64,000 nucleotides of DNA from an uncultured Flavihumibacter sp. (GCA_902168105.1 CABHOY010000061.1:1-64000); one strand, 5' to 3'; numbered from the stretch's first letter, positions 33,019 to 41,972 are shown. Notes: a model not told the origin generated them from the sequence alone. Program-made: numbers and translations.

Positions 33019-33276
33019 CTAATTATACATTTGCCACAAAGCCACTGCACAGGCTACAACTGCCATAAAAATACCGGCTGTAGCTACCTGTGTGTCGTCA
33101 ATGTTTTTGTGGGCCTTTATTACGGAAAGTCCGCCCAGAACAATAGCTGCTATCCCAAGCACCAAAGCGGTGGTAGGATTCCTTGCTACGAAGGCGTATA
33201 CTGCAGCAAATATACCTGCAAACATGGAAACGAAGCAGGCGATCTTAGTGGGAGTGGACGTGGTGTGCTGTTGCAT
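33019..33276 (-). CDS. Small membrane protein, unrecognised
   Basis: An 85-residue protein with three hydrophobic segments (about residues 12-28, 35-53 and 62-82), AFVARNPTTALVLGIAAIVLGGLSVIKAH in the middle, and a short polar N-terminus. No family was recognised; the GIAAIVLGGLS turn resembles DUF4190-type and similar small proteins, but that is not firm. It is a single gene convergent with the lipocalin-like gene and 42 nt downstream of the sterol desaturase gene, so it may be cotranscribed with it. Confidence 0.65.
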   Translation of the reverse strand: MQQHTTSTPTKIACFVSMFAGIFAAVYAFVARNPTTALVLGIAAIVLGGLSVIKAHKNIDDTQVATAGIFMAVVACAVALWQMYN

Positions 33277-33318
33277 ATAGATATCAATTAGAATGATGAT
33301 AAAAAGTTCATAACCTGT

Positions 33319-34122
33319 TTATTGCTTTCGTTCTTCCCAGGGTACTTTTAATAATGTCCCTATCTCCTGGTAATGGGATTCCTGGTATTCATCCAGTCCG
33401 TAGCGTAGCCGCGTTACATCATTTACCACCACAAACGTGCCGAAGAGGCGGTCCCAGAATGAAAAGATGTTCGCGTAGTTGGAGTCAGTTTCGGGCTGGT
33501 AATGGCTGTGATGCACCTTATGCATGTCAGGCGATACAATGATCCAGCTAAGGGCGGTGTCCAGCCATTTGGGTAAATGGATATTAGCGTGATTAAACTG
33601 AGACATAAAAGCCGAGATGGTCTGGTATAGCATAACCATCCAGATAGGAACGCCCATGGAAACAATGGTCAGTAAAAGGGCTACTACCCGGAATACAGAC
33701 TCAACCGGATGATGTCGCAAAGCTGTAGTGGTGTCTACCGCTGTATCGATATGATGGATCTTGTGGAAGTGCCACATCCAGGCAATTTTATGCTGGATCA
33801 GGTGGACGAGGTAAGCGCCTATAAGATCCATCATCATAATAGCCAGCAGGCAATGGAACCATACCGGCAATCCAAAGAGGTATAACAGTCCGAAATGTAC
33901 TTTCGCCGTCCATTCGGAAGCGATGACGATCATGAATGCAAAACCAAAATTAACAATGGCGGTAGTGAGGGTAAAGAACAGGTTTGTGCCTGCATGCCGG
34001 TAACGGTTCCCCTTAAATGAAAGACGGGGTATAGCGCCTTCTATCATCCAAAGAAGTAACAGTCCGCCTACAAGAATAGCGGTACGATACCAGGAAGGAA
34101 TATTATTAAAAAATTCTTCCAT
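33319..34122 (-). CDS. Sterol desaturase / fatty acid hydroxylase family membrane protein
   Basis: A 267-residue integral membrane di-iron oxygenase. The histidine boxes of the family are visible: HLIQHK, HFHKIHH and a C-terminal HKVHHSHY, with a further HxxxH-like group TALRHHPVE. About four to five membrane segments flank them. Family members hydroxylate or desaturate sterols, carotenoids, fatty acids and alkylglycerol ethers; the substrate here is unknown. The gene probably begins at ATG 34122; the next gene upstream (dnaN) is a separate unit. Confidence 0.9.
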   Translation of the reverse strand: MEEFFNNIPSWYRTAILVGGLLLLWMIEGAIPRLSFKGNRYRHAGTNLFFTLTTAIVNFGFAFMIVIASEWTAKVHFGLLYLFGLPVWFHCLLAIMMMDLIGAYLVHLIQHKIAWMWHFHKIHHIDTAVDTTTALRHHPVESVFRVVALLLTIVSMGVPIWMVMLYQTISAFMSQFNHANIHLPKWLDTALSWIIVSPDMHKVHHSHYQPETDSNYANIFSFWDRLFGTFVVVNDVTRLRYGLDEYQESHYQEIGTLLKVPWEERKQ

Positions 34123-34288
34123 ACGGGAATAAAATTTAGGGCTTGGCGGGTACCAGCCTTGATCAATTTATTGTGAAATAGTGGTCATCAAACTGGGGCA
34201 AATCAATCGCTTACTGTCCTTTTATTTGCTATTAATTTACGAACTTTTTAAATAATAATTCTTTTGAAAGTGGCTGTGGGCAAAGAAA

Positions 34289-34317
34289 AAAGCAATCTCC
34301 TTGTGAGAGATTGCTTT
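34289..34317 (-). terminator. Terminator after dnaN
   Basis: An 11-bp stem AAAGCAATCTC/GAGATTGCTTT with a 7-nt loop, then TTTCTTTG on the minus strand, 39 nt beyond the dnaN stop. Confidence 0.8.
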
Positions 34318-34355
34318 ACAAATAAATATAAGTTATTAGTTGTTTGTAGAACTAA

Positions 34356-35474
34356 TTAGTTATTCAACATGAGCGGCATTACCAGCATCAGCAGGTCTTC
34401 ATTTTCTTCTTTTTCAGAAGGTCTTAAGATACCGGCTTTAGTTGGTGTAGACAACTCGATAGTGATCTCATCTCCTTCTGCTGCGTTCAGCATTTCAATG
34501 AGGAACTTCGCATTGAAAGCAATTTGCATATCATCGCCGGTGTACTGGCAACTCATGCGTTCGTTACCTTCAAAAGAGAAGTCAACGTCCTGTGCAGAGA
34601 GCTGGAGTTCGCTGCCTGTGATATTCAGAGCTACCTGGTTGGTGCTTTTATTGGCAAATACGCTTACACGTTTCAGGGCGTTCTGGAAATCGCTTTTCGT
34701 TACGGTAAGGCGGTAAGGGTTTTCCTTTGGAATAACCACCTTATAGTCAGGGAACCTTGCATCGATCAGGCGACAGATCATCTGAGCGCCATCATGCATT
34801 ACGAAAAAGTGGTTCTGGCTGTAAGCGATCTTTATTTCGCTGTCATTATCCGGTAATGCTGATTTCAGCAGGTTCAAAGGCTTTTTAGGCACGATGAAAG
34901 TTTCTGCTTTCGGGCATTCCACGCCTGTCCGCACATACTTTACCAGACGGTGGGCGTCGGTAGCTACGAATGTGAGGCTGGTAGGAGTCAGTTCGAAGAA
35001 CACACCGGTCATTGCAGGACGGAGGTCGTCGTTACTTACCGCAAACAGGGTTTTGTTGATGGCTGTTACCAGTGCCGTGGAGGTCAGCGTCAGAGAGGTA
35101 GTATCATCTGCTGTAGGCTCTTTGGGGAAATTCTCAGGATTTTCGCCCATTACCTTATACTTACCATTGTCGGAGGTGATCTCTACAGCATAAGAATTAA
35201 GATCTATATGAAAAGTCAGCGGCTGATCAGGCAGATTCTTGAGGGAATCCATGAGAATCTTTGCCGGGATACAGATACGGCCATTTTCTTTGGCTTCAAC
35301 CTCCAGCTTTACCTTCATGACAGTCTCAAGGTCTGTGGCCACAACGGTCAACTCGTTCTTGTCGATCAGGAAAAGGAAATCCTCCAATATAGGCAACACC
35401 GTATTAGAGTTAATCACCCCGCTGATCTGCTGCAATTGTTTTAACAAAGTAGAGGAAGAAACGATAAACTTCAT
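34356..35474 (-). CDS. dnaN: DNA polymerase III beta subunit (sliding clamp)
   Basis: A 372-residue beta clamp, which encircles DNA and tethers polymerase III. It starts MKFIVSSSTLLKQLQQISGVINSNTVLPILEDFLF (conserved SxxLLxxLqxisGVI) and carries three clamp domains, with FVATDAHRLVKY in the middle domain, PKKPLNLLKSALPD, and a C-terminal LLMLVMPLMLNN close to the common PMRL/PMxL-type end. The length is normal. It is a single gene, not next to dnaA here. A TATCTTTG element at 35608-35601 is a likely -7 box on the minus strand. Confidence 0.95.
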   Translation of the reverse strand: MKFIVSSSTLLKQLQQISGVINSNTVLPILEDFLFLIDKNELTVVATDLETVMKVKLEVEAKENGRICIPAKILMDSLKNLPDQPLTFHIDLNSYAVEITSDNGKYKVMGENPENFPKEPTADDTTSLTLTSTALVTAINKTLFAVSNDDLRPAMTGVFFELTPTSLTFVATDAHRLVKYVRTGVECPKAETFIVPKKPLNLLKSALPDNDSEIKIAYSQNHFFVMHDGAQMICRLIDARFPDYKVVIPKENPYRLTVTKSDFQNALKRVSVFANKSTNQVALNITGSELQLSAQDVDFSFEGNERMSCQYTGDDMQIAFNAKFLIEMLNAAEGDEITIELSTPTKAGILRPSEKEENEDLLMLVMPLMLNN

Positions 35475-35825
35475 GTGATATATTGTTATTTAACTTTTTG
35501 CTTTTTTATCAAAATCGGCTTCTGTAAAGGATCTTGATGCTATTGGCCGTATTTCGGGTTTGTTAACCGCACTAAAAATAAGGCTTTTTGAGAAAGCGGA
35601 CAAAGATAGAAAGAATTGTCAAGTATCGTGCTATTTACAGATATTACCGGAAAATGCAATGTTAGACAAAGCGCTAATTAAGATTTGTTTTGTTAGAATA
35701 AATTTAATGAATTGTCCATTTATTGTGATGTGGTGAAAAAATCTGCTGTTTCTTTTAAATGATGTTCATATCCTTTAGCTTTGCGGGCGCAAAAAAATAT
35801 TTTTTAAACTAAAATTCTTTTGGGT
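35475..35825. other. Divergent promoter region of dnaN and the aminotransferase gene
   Basis: This 351-bp AT-rich gap contains -7 boxes for both flanking genes: TATCTTTG for dnaN (35608-35601, minus) and TAGCTTTG for the aminotransferase (35776-35783, plus, 42 nt before the ATG). No coding region or strong repeat is visible. Confidence 0.6.
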
Positions 35826-37085
35826 ATGAAACTGTCTCATTTAGCCGAAACGTTGATCGGGTCTGAAATTATTAAGCTGGCCGGTGAGATAAAGGAGAAG
35901 CAGGCCAAGGGCGAGAAGATCTACAATTTTACCATTGGGGATTTTGACCCTAAGGTATTCCCAATTCCGGCTGAATTTGAGGAAGAGATCATAAAGGCTT
36001 ACAAGGAAGGGTTCACCAACTACCCTCCTGCTGACGGTATCCCCGAATTAAGGAAATCTGTAAGCGATTTTATCGCTGAACACGAAAACCTGACCTACGA
36101 TCCTGCCAAGGAAATAGTGATTTCCTGCGGTGGTCGTCCGATCATCTATGCAACTTTCAGAACAATTGTTGACAGAGGCGAAAAGGTAGTATATGCTACC
36201 CCGTCCTGGAACAATAACCACTATACTCACTTCCTGGAAGCAGAACACGTCGTACTGGAAACAAAACCAGAGAACGACTTCATGCCTACTGCAGCCGAAC
36301 TGAAACCACTGCTGAAGGGTGCTACCCTCCTGGCACTGTGTTCTCCGCAGAACCCTACAGGTACTGCCTTCCATAAACAACAGCTGGAAGAGATCTGCGA
36401 CCTGGTAATTGCTGAAAACAAGAGCCGTGGCGCTGACGAGAAACCACTCTACATCCTGTTCGACCAGATGTATTGGGTGCTGACCTTCGGCGAAACAGTA
36501 CACTACACACCTGTTTCCCTGCGTCCTGAACTGCGTGATTACACCATCTTCATCGACGGTATGAGTAAAGCTTTCGCTGCTACAGGTGTGAGAGTTGGCT
36601 GGGCCCTCGGACCAGCTCACGTAATTGGTAAAATGAAATCTATCCTTTCTCACGTAGGCGCCTGGAGCCCGATGGCAGAACAACATGCTGCCGCCCGCTA
36701 CCTTCGCCGTAAGGATGAAGTGAACGTTTACCTGAAAAAGTTCAAAGCTGAAGTAGAAGAGCGCCTGCAGAAGATCTATGAAGGTTTCGACAGCCTGAAA
36801 AAAGCCGGTCACCCTGTAGAAGCTATCGCTCCGCAGGCAGCCATCTACCTGACCCTGAAGATCGACCTGGCTGGTAAAAAGACCGCCGATGGTACCGTTC
36901 TGGAAGATCAGGCAGCTGTTACCTCTTACATCCTGAACGAGGCAAAACTCGGTTTGGTACCTTTCTATGCTTTCGGTTCTTCCAAAAACTCTCCATGGTA
37001 TCGCCTCAGTGTAGGTACCTGTAAGAAGGAAGAGATCCCGGCAATGATCGCCCAGCTGAAAGCAGCACTGGAAAAACTGCAATAA
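35826..37085 (+). CDS. PLP-dependent aminotransferase (class I/II)
   Basis: A 419-residue fold-type I aminotransferase. The Schiff-base lysine is in FIDGMSKAFAATGVRVGWALGP, with CSPQNPTGTAF (Asn that contacts PLP) and YILFDQMYW (Asp that contacts the pyridine nitrogen). The N-terminus IIKLAGEIKEKQAKGEKIYNFTIGDFDP is that of aspartate-type class I enzymes, but the amino acid acted on is not clear. ATG 35826 is chosen over the upstream TTG. The gene is unusually rich in preferred codons, suggesting high expression. Confidence 0.9.
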   Translation: MKLSHLAETLIGSEIIKLAGEIKEKQAKGEKIYNFTIGDFDPKVFPIPAEFEEEIIKAYKEGFTNYPPADGIPELRKSVSDFIAEHENLTYDPAKEIVISCGGRPIIYATFRTIVDRGEKVVYATPSWNNNHYTHFLEAEHVVLETKPENDFMPTAAELKPLLKGATLLALCSPQNPTGTAFHKQQLEEICDLVIAENKSRGADEKPLYILFDQMYWVLTFGETVHYTPVSLRPELRDYTIFIDGMSKAFAATGVRVGWALGPAHVIGKMKSILSHVGAWSPMAEQHAAARYLRRKDEVNVYLKKFKAEVEERLQKIYEGFDSLKKAGHPVEAIAPQAAIYLTLKIDLAGKKTADGTVLEDQAAVTSYILNEAKLGLVPFYAFGSSKNSPWYRLSVGTCKKEEIPAMIAQLKAALEKLQ

Positions 37086-37113
37086 CTGATTATACTGGCA
37101 AGCTATAAGAAAA

Positions 37114-37153
37114 GAAGAAAGGCCGCCCCGTTTTATACGGAGCGGCCTTCTTC
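37114..37153 (+). terminator. Terminator after the aminotransferase gene
   Basis: GAAGAAAGGCCGC pairs with GCGGCCTTCTTC across an interrupted CCCG..CGG upper stem. Located 29 nt after the stop; A- and T-rich flanks suggest use from both directions with the convergent gene. Confidence 0.75.
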
Positions 37154-37192
37154 ATTGAATAGGTGTGGCGTGGAAAGAAGGGTATTGAATAC

Positions 37193-37672
37193 TTAGTGTT
37201 TGCCGTGGCCCCTGCCCCTGTTGCCATGACCGCGATTATCTTTCTTCCATTCATTATGCTGTGGATGGCCCCTGTTTACAAAATACTTCCGGTCCCTGCT
37301 ATCACGGATGGCTATCTGGTCATGTTTGTTCCGGTAACCATAATAGTCCTTACGATACCTGTCATGGAATAAATAAGGCTTATTTACCCCGTTAATGACT
37401 ACTTTATGGGCATGATATACATCGTAGTTGGCATACCTGGCAGGTAAGACGGCAGACCTCCGCCAGTCATTACCATACCTGTAGATGTATACCCGGTCAG
37501 GTACATAATAGTATGACTCGATATCCGGCAGATAGTAATAATCCACATGATCATATCCCACTGGTCCCCATGCCGGTTGTCTTCCAATATTTAAACTTAC
37601 ATTGATCTGCTGGGCCATTGTTGTAGCCGTAAGACCTGTTACGGCCACCAGAAGAAGCATTAACTTTTTCAT
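37193..37672 (-). CDS. Secreted Tyr/His/Arg-rich small protein, unrecognised
   Basis: A 159-residue exported protein with a signal peptide (MKKLMLLLVAVTGLTATTMA). The mature part is very rich in Tyr, His, Arg and Asp: DYYYLPDIESYYYVPDRVYIYRYG, then KVVINGVNKPYLFHDRYRKDYYGYRNKHDQ, ending in a basic glycine/histidine tail (NRGHGNRGRGHGKH). Proteins of this composition are common in Chitinophaga and relatives, with no known function; metal or polymer binding in the cell envelope is possible. It stands alone. Confidence 0.8.
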   Translation of the reverse strand: MKKLMLLLVAVTGLTATTMAQQINVSLNIGRQPAWGPVGYDHVDYYYLPDIESYYYVPDRVYIYRYGNDWRRSAVLPARYANYDVYHAHKVVINGVNKPYLFHDRYRKDYYGYRNKHDQIAIRDSRDRKYFVNRGHPQHNEWKKDNRGHGNRGRGHGKH

Positions 37673-37762
37673 AGCGTTTGATTTTACCTATGTAAGGCAA
37701 AAGCAATGCCTCAACTATGCCAGCGTTGTTTTTTGAGATATAGGGTTAAAATTTGTCGGCTA

Positions 37763-37943
37763 AAAGCCTGAATGTTGAGACCAGCCCCTTTTTGATATTT
37801 ACACGTAATGCTCCCGATAACCATCCCGACAAATGAAAAAGTATGCTTTAGGTTCCTTAAAGCATAGTATTAGCGGCGTATAAGCGAAAAACAGGTGTAA
37901 TGCTCCCGCGGCCGTTAGATAACCCCTCTAAAGCCTGAATGTT
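37763..37943 (+). repeat. Two pairs of short direct repeats in A-B-B-A order
   Basis: AAAGCCTGAATGTT occurs at 37763 and 37930; GTAATGCTCCCG occurs at 37805 and 37897. The copies are all in the same orientation but arranged A-B-B-A, with hairpin TATGCTTTA/TAAAGCATA (37842-37866) between the two B copies. Confidence 0.6.
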
Positions 37944-38102
37944 CACTTTTCTTTGTTAAAGGACTGTAAACGATGTTTCTACCACCCCAATTTCTAATAT
38001 AATCTCCATTGCAAATGTATAAGCCATTTAAAAGTAATCGTCTATAAAATAGCGCCGTTTCTGTAATAGTCTGAAAGGCTTGCTACTAGTGTCTTCTAAG
38101 GT

Positions 38103-38194
38103 ATATAACCCATATATAACCCATATATGACCCGTATATAAGCCATATATAACCCGTATCTAAGAAATATGGCTTATATATGGCTTATATACGG
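38103..38194. repeat. Tandem 11-bp repeats folding back on themselves
   Basis: Unit ATATAACCCAT repeats about five times with small changes (ATATAACCCAT, ATATGACCCGT, ATATAAGCCAT, ATATAACCCGT, ATCTAAGAAAT), then the array turns over into inverted copies ATGGCTTATAT twice and ACGG. Left and right halves can pair with two or three mismatches. Confidence 0.75.
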
Positions 38195-38304
38195 TTTGAT
38201 TATAGTTTATAAGTAGGTCATTCCAGTCATATCTCCCTGTTCACACATATATTGAAGGCTTACCAGCCGCTAACCGAAGGCCTGTACCAGGTCAACTCAA
38301 CCTG

Positions 38305-38401
38305 CATACAGCTTTCATATAACGTTCATGATCTTCCGTTCATCCTCCGTTCCGAACGGAAGATGAACGGAAGATCATGAACGTTATATGAAAGCTGTAT
38401 G
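38305..38401. repeat. 97-nt near-perfect inverted repeat
   Basis: Two 48-nt arms around a single central base. The left arm begins CATACAGCTTTCATATAACG and the right arm is its reverse complement with one C/T difference (still a G-U pair). The arms also carry internal repeats of CTTCCGTTCATC. No terminator T-run follows. Confidence 0.8.
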
Positions 38402-38640
38402 AAAGTCAGAACCGATATTAACCCTAGCCGGAAGCTGTCTGAAATTTGACTTTCTGTTTTCTGAAGCAAAGGGATAAACTCTAACTGTATGTTTCTCAAC
38501 AAATAAGAAAACTGACTTTCTGACTTTTCAACTATCTGACTTTTAAAGTCTAAAAGTTAATCGTTTGTTAAATGCTCAACTTCCTTCACTTTTATCTGAA
38601 ATCTTCCTAATTTTGACCCGGAAACAAAAAAAGTCAAAAA
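38401..38640. promoter_or_regulatory. TGACTTT motif cluster and palindromic operator before tetR
   Basis: TGACTTT occurs at 38447, 38513, 38521 and 38537 on the plus strand and in inverse at about 38402 and 38630. One copy forms the palindrome GACTTTTAAAGTC at 38538-38550. A -7 box TAATTTTG is at 38608-38615. These are likely TetR binding sites. Confidence 0.5.
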
Positions 38641-38644
38641 GTTA

Positions 38645-39256
38645 ATGCTTGCTGAGAACAAAGATGAAATGCGGGAGAAGATCCTTGAGGCGGCTTTGAA
38701 AAGGTTTATGCACTATGGTGCGTCTAAAACCACCATGAATGAGATCGCAGACGACCTGCGCTTCTCAAAGGCATCACTGTACTATTATTTTTCCGATAAA
38801 AAGGCATTGCACAATGCCGTACTGATGAAGATCGGGGAAACCTTCTTCCAGGAACAGGAGGCAGAGGCAGATAAGGATATATCATCCGAAGAGATATTCA
38901 ATAATATCATCGCCATAAAAAAACAGTTCGTTGAGCGGTTCAGCCGCCTGGAACTATTTAAGATCCTCAACGATAAATCAGAGGAGATACAACAGATCAT
39001 CCGGGAGGTGAACGAACGGGAAGCAAAGATGCTGACCAAGATCATTGAGAAAGGAGTAGCATCAGGAGAGTTTGATGTGGACAATCCGGAAGAGATCGCA
39101 CAACTATACAGAGACTCCATGGAAGGTTTACGTTTTGCAGGCTTAAGCTGCATACCGGAAACACTTCCCGACATAGACAAAGAGGCATTTGAGAAGATAG
39201 TAGCACAGCAGAAATTGTTGACGGAAATATTCGTGAGAGGAATCAAGAAACGTTAA
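38645..39256 (+). CDS. TetR/AcrR family transcriptional regulator
   Basis: A 203-residue TetR-family regulator. The N-terminal HTH reads ILEAALKRFMHYGASKTTMNEIADDLRFSKASLYYYFSDKKAL; the C-terminal part is the ligand and dimer domain, with acidic helices. It lies 256 nt upstream of a TolC-adaptor-RND gene run in the same direction and probably represses it and itself, with drugs or other exported compounds as inducer. The upstream region has several copies of a TGACTTT motif. The 256-bp gap to tolC contains nothing recognisable. Confidence 0.9.
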   Translation: MLAENKDEMREKILEAALKRFMHYGASKTTMNEIADDLRFSKASLYYYFSDKKALHNAVLMKIGETFFQEQEAEADKDISSEEIFNNIIAIKKQFVERFSRLELFKILNDKSEEIQQIIREVNEREAKMLTKIIEKGVASGEFDVDNPEEIAQLYRDSMEGLRFAGLSCIPETLPDIDKEAFEKIVAQQKLLTEIFVRGIKKR

Positions 39257-39512
39257 ACAGGAATAGCACCACCAGAGAGGAGATATTGTAGGAAGATTTT
39301 CGTCAGCATTCTGCCGGGGCTATCCGGAACACAAATTCCGGTACTGCAGCTAAAGGCTCACCAGGTGATAACACAATCACCAGCACTTTACACCGTAAAG
39401 AATAACAATGAAAGAATACAGGCTGGCAGCCGAATAGCTGCTGTGCCAGGGCAATTCATGCCATCACTTAAAACTATATCCGCCAACTAAAAAATTAAAG
39501 TAAAACATACGG

Positions 39513-40874
39513 ATGAAAAGGATAATGTTAACGCTTATTCTCTTAATGGGAATAGGGGGATATACCTCCTATGCGCAATCGGAACTGTCGTTGCAGGAGT
39601 GCCTGAAATATGCGCTCGCAAACAATCAGCAACTGGCACGCACCCGGCTGGAAGAAGATATGGGCCGTTTTAAAACCAGCGAAGTAAGAGCCAGGGCTTT
39701 ACCTCAGGTGAATGCACAGGGGCAGTACACCAACAACATTAAGAAACAGGTGCTTCCCGTTCCAGGTGAGATCACTGGGGGCGCTCCAGGCACCACTACC
39801 CTGCTGGAAGCTGGTGTTACGCACAATATTGTTGCGTCAGGAACCCTAACGCAGGAAGTATATAATCAATCCGTATTCACCGGTCTGAAAGCCGCGAAAG
39901 CAGGTGAGGAATACTATAAGATGCAGACTGCACAGAGTGAGGAAACTGTTATCTATAACGTAACGCAGCTTTACTACAGCACCCTCGTATCCCGCGAAAA
40001 AATGATCGTGCTGGACGCCAATATTGAGAAGATGACTAAACTGGTGGAAACTACTTCCTCCCAGGTGCAGAATGGTCTGGCGCGTAAGATAGATCTCGAC
40101 CGTATGCGTGTGAACCTTACCAACTATAAAACACAACGTACGCAAGCACAGAACCAGTTCCTGGTACAGGCCAATCAGCTGAAACAGCAAATGGGCATGG
40201 CGATGAATTCCGCACTGAACCTGCCTTCCACTTCATTCAAAGAAATAGAAAGTAAAGCAACGGTGGCAGAATTTGGTGGTATGAACATCGATAACAGGAT
40301 TGAATATCGCCTGTTGCAGAAACAACAAGAACTACAAGAGTTTCAGAAGAAAGCATACAAAGCGGAATATTATCCTTCTCTCGCATTATCTGGTAATTAC
40401 TCCTACAATGGTATCAGTAACAAGTTTGACATGCTGAAATCAAAATCAGGAGGGTCCACTGCAAACTGGTATGATATGGCTGCCGTAAGCCTTACGCTCA
40501 AGATCCCCATTTTTGACGGATGGGCGCGTCGTTCCCGTGTAAGTCAGGCCAACGTAACATTGAAGCAGCTGAGAAAAGATATGGAGGCTACTACCCTCTC
40601 CCTGAATACGCAGTATGAGAATGCAAAACTGCAGGTACAGAATAACCTCGCTACAATAAGGGCGCAGAAAGAGAACGTGGAACTGGCTGACGAGGTATAC
40701 AATTCTACCCAAAACAACTATAACCTGGGCCTCGCCAATCTGACGGACCTGCTGGACGCTGAAACATCCCTCACTTCCGCACAGAATAATTACAACGAAG
40801 CCTTGTTACAATATAAGCTGGCAGAGCTGGACATTATCAAGTCCAATGGTAATCTCAAAAGCCTGTTGAACTAA
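39513..40874 (+). CDS. TolC family outer-membrane efflux protein
   Basis: A 453-residue outer-membrane factor with a signal peptide (MKRIMLTLILLMGIGGYTSYA) and the two long helical repeats typical of TolC: LSLQECLKYALANNQQLARTRLEEDMGRFKTSEVRARALPQVNAQGQY and the second near residue 260 onward (YRLLQKQQELQEFQKKAYKAEYYPSLALSGNYSYNG), ending with NLGLANLTDLLDAETSLTSAQNNYNEALLQYKLAELDIIKSNGNL. It forms the exit channel of the tripartite pump encoded with the next two genes; gap to the adaptor gene is 30 nt. Confidence 0.93.
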   Translation: MKRIMLTLILLMGIGGYTSYAQSELSLQECLKYALANNQQLARTRLEEDMGRFKTSEVRARALPQVNAQGQYTNNIKKQVLPVPGEITGGAPGTTTLLEAGVTHNIVASGTLTQEVYNQSVFTGLKAAKAGEEYYKMQTAQSEETVIYNVTQLYYSTLVSREKMIVLDANIEKMTKLVETTSSQVQNGLARKIDLDRMRVNLTNYKTQRTQAQNQFLVQANQLKQQMGMAMNSALNLPSTSFKEIESKATVAEFGGMNIDNRIEYRLLQKQQELQEFQKKAYKAEYYPSLALSGNYSYNGISNKFDMLKSKSGGSTANWYDMAAVSLTLKIPIFDGWARRSRVSQANVTLKQLRKDMEATTLSLNTQYENAKLQVQNNLATIRAQKENVELADEVYNSTQNNYNLGLANLTDLLDAETSLTSAQNNYNEALLQYKLAELDIIKSNGNLKSLLN

Positions 40875-40904
40875 TTAAAACCTCTAAAACGCATACCAAA
40901 CTAT

Positions 40905-41966
40905 ATGAAAAAGATTCTTATCTGGAGCGCAGTGACCATCGCAGCTGTTGTATTGATCATGTGGAAGCTGGGCGCCAATAAAAAAGCCAACGAAGCCAAA
41001 ACGGAATTTGTAAAAGAAAGTAATAGCGGGGAAGTGCCCGTACTGGTGGAGAAGGTGGCAAAATCTGATTTCTCACAGGGATTCCTGGCTAACGGGACCT
41101 TCACTCCTTTCCGCGAACTGACCTATCTGGCGGAAACTACCGGCCGTATCACCAAACTGCTTGTAGATGAAGGTAGTGTTGTAAAACAAGGTCAGGCTAT
41201 CGCTTATGTAGATGGTGAAATCCTCAATACCGACCTGCAGGCGGCTAAAACCAATCTGGAACAGCTGAGAGTAGATAAAGAAAGATACGAAGCCGCTTTT
41301 AAAACCGGCGGTGTGACAAAGAAACAGGTAGATGACGCTACGCTGCAATATGAGTTATCGCGAACCAAGTATGCTGCCGCCAGCCGTCGTGTAGGCGATA
41401 CTTATATCAAAGCTCCTATCAGTGGCGTGATCAACAAAAAATACATAGAGCAGGGCGCTTACCTCTCTCCCGGCAACAAGATGTTTGACATTGTAGATGT
41501 TTCCCGTCTTAAACTGGCGGTGTCCGTTCCGGAAATACAGGTGGTGAACCTGAAAGAGGGTGATAAAGTGAAAGTGACTTCCAGTGTATTCCCTGAAGTT
41601 AGTTATGAAGGCCGTGTGTCTTTCATTGCCGCCAAAGGTGATAATACGCTGAACTATCCCGTGGAAATGGAAGTGTCCAACAACAGCGGTAAACAACTGA
41701 GAGCCGGTATGTACGGTACTGCTCATTTTGAAATGAAGGAAGCATTACCGGCTATCCTGGTAGCTCGTACCGCTTTCATTGGTGGTGTGAACAGTAACCA
41801 GGTGTATGTGCTGGAAAGCAATACCGCCAAGATCCGTAAAGTAGTAGCCGGTCGCATTTATGGCGACAGAGTGGAAATAAGAGAAGGGCTGAATGAAGGA
41901 GAAACTGTCATTACCAGTGGACAAATCAACCTGGTAGACGGATCTAAAGTAACGGTGCAAAAATAA
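40905..41966 (+). CDS. RND efflux periplasmic adaptor (membrane fusion protein)
   Basis: A 353-residue adaptor with an N-terminal membrane anchor (KILIWSAVTIAAVVLIMWKLG). The lipoyl/barrel-sandwich domain is split around a helical hairpin (VKQGQAIAYVDGEILNTDLQAAKTNLEQL), then GVTKKQVDDATLQYELS and the second lipoyl half TYIKAPISGVINKKYIEQGAYLSPGNKMFDI. A beta-barrel and a membrane-proximal domain follow. It links the RND pump to TolC. It lies between tolC (30-nt gap) and the RND gene (6-nt gap). Confidence 0.93.
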   Translation: MKKILIWSAVTIAAVVLIMWKLGANKKANEAKTEFVKESNSGEVPVLVEKVAKSDFSQGFLANGTFTPFRELTYLAETTGRITKLLVDEGSVVKQGQAIAYVDGEILNTDLQAAKTNLEQLRVDKERYEAAFKTGGVTKKQVDDATLQYELSRTKYAAASRRVGDTYIKAPISGVINKKYIEQGAYLSPGNKMFDIVDVSRLKLAVSVPEIQVVNLKEGDKVKVTSSVFPEVSYEGRVSFIAAKGDNTLNYPVEMEVSNNSGKQLRAGMYGTAHFEMKEALPAILVARTAFIGGVNSNQVYVLESNTAKIRKVVAGRIYGDRVEIREGLNEGETVITSGQINLVDGSKVTVQK

Positions 41967-41972
41967 TCAACT

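Larger units (their letters stand above)
37673..38644. other. 972-bp gene-free region rich in repeats
   Basis: No convincing gene is present. From left to right it has two short direct-repeat pairs in mirrored order (37763-37943), a 9-bp hairpin (37842-37866), an array of 11-bp repeats (38103-38194), a 97-nt inverted repeat (38305-38401) and a cluster of TGACTTT motifs (38401-38640) before the TetR gene. Confidence 0.7.

Noticed and set aside
36048..37082. A 344-codon minus-strand frame inside the aminotransferase gene
   Set aside because: Long, but it mirrors the strongly biased codons of the real aminotransferase; no recognisable domain.
38103..38401. CRISPR array
   Set aside because: Repeats are only 11 bp, contiguous without unique spacers, and no cas genes are in the window.
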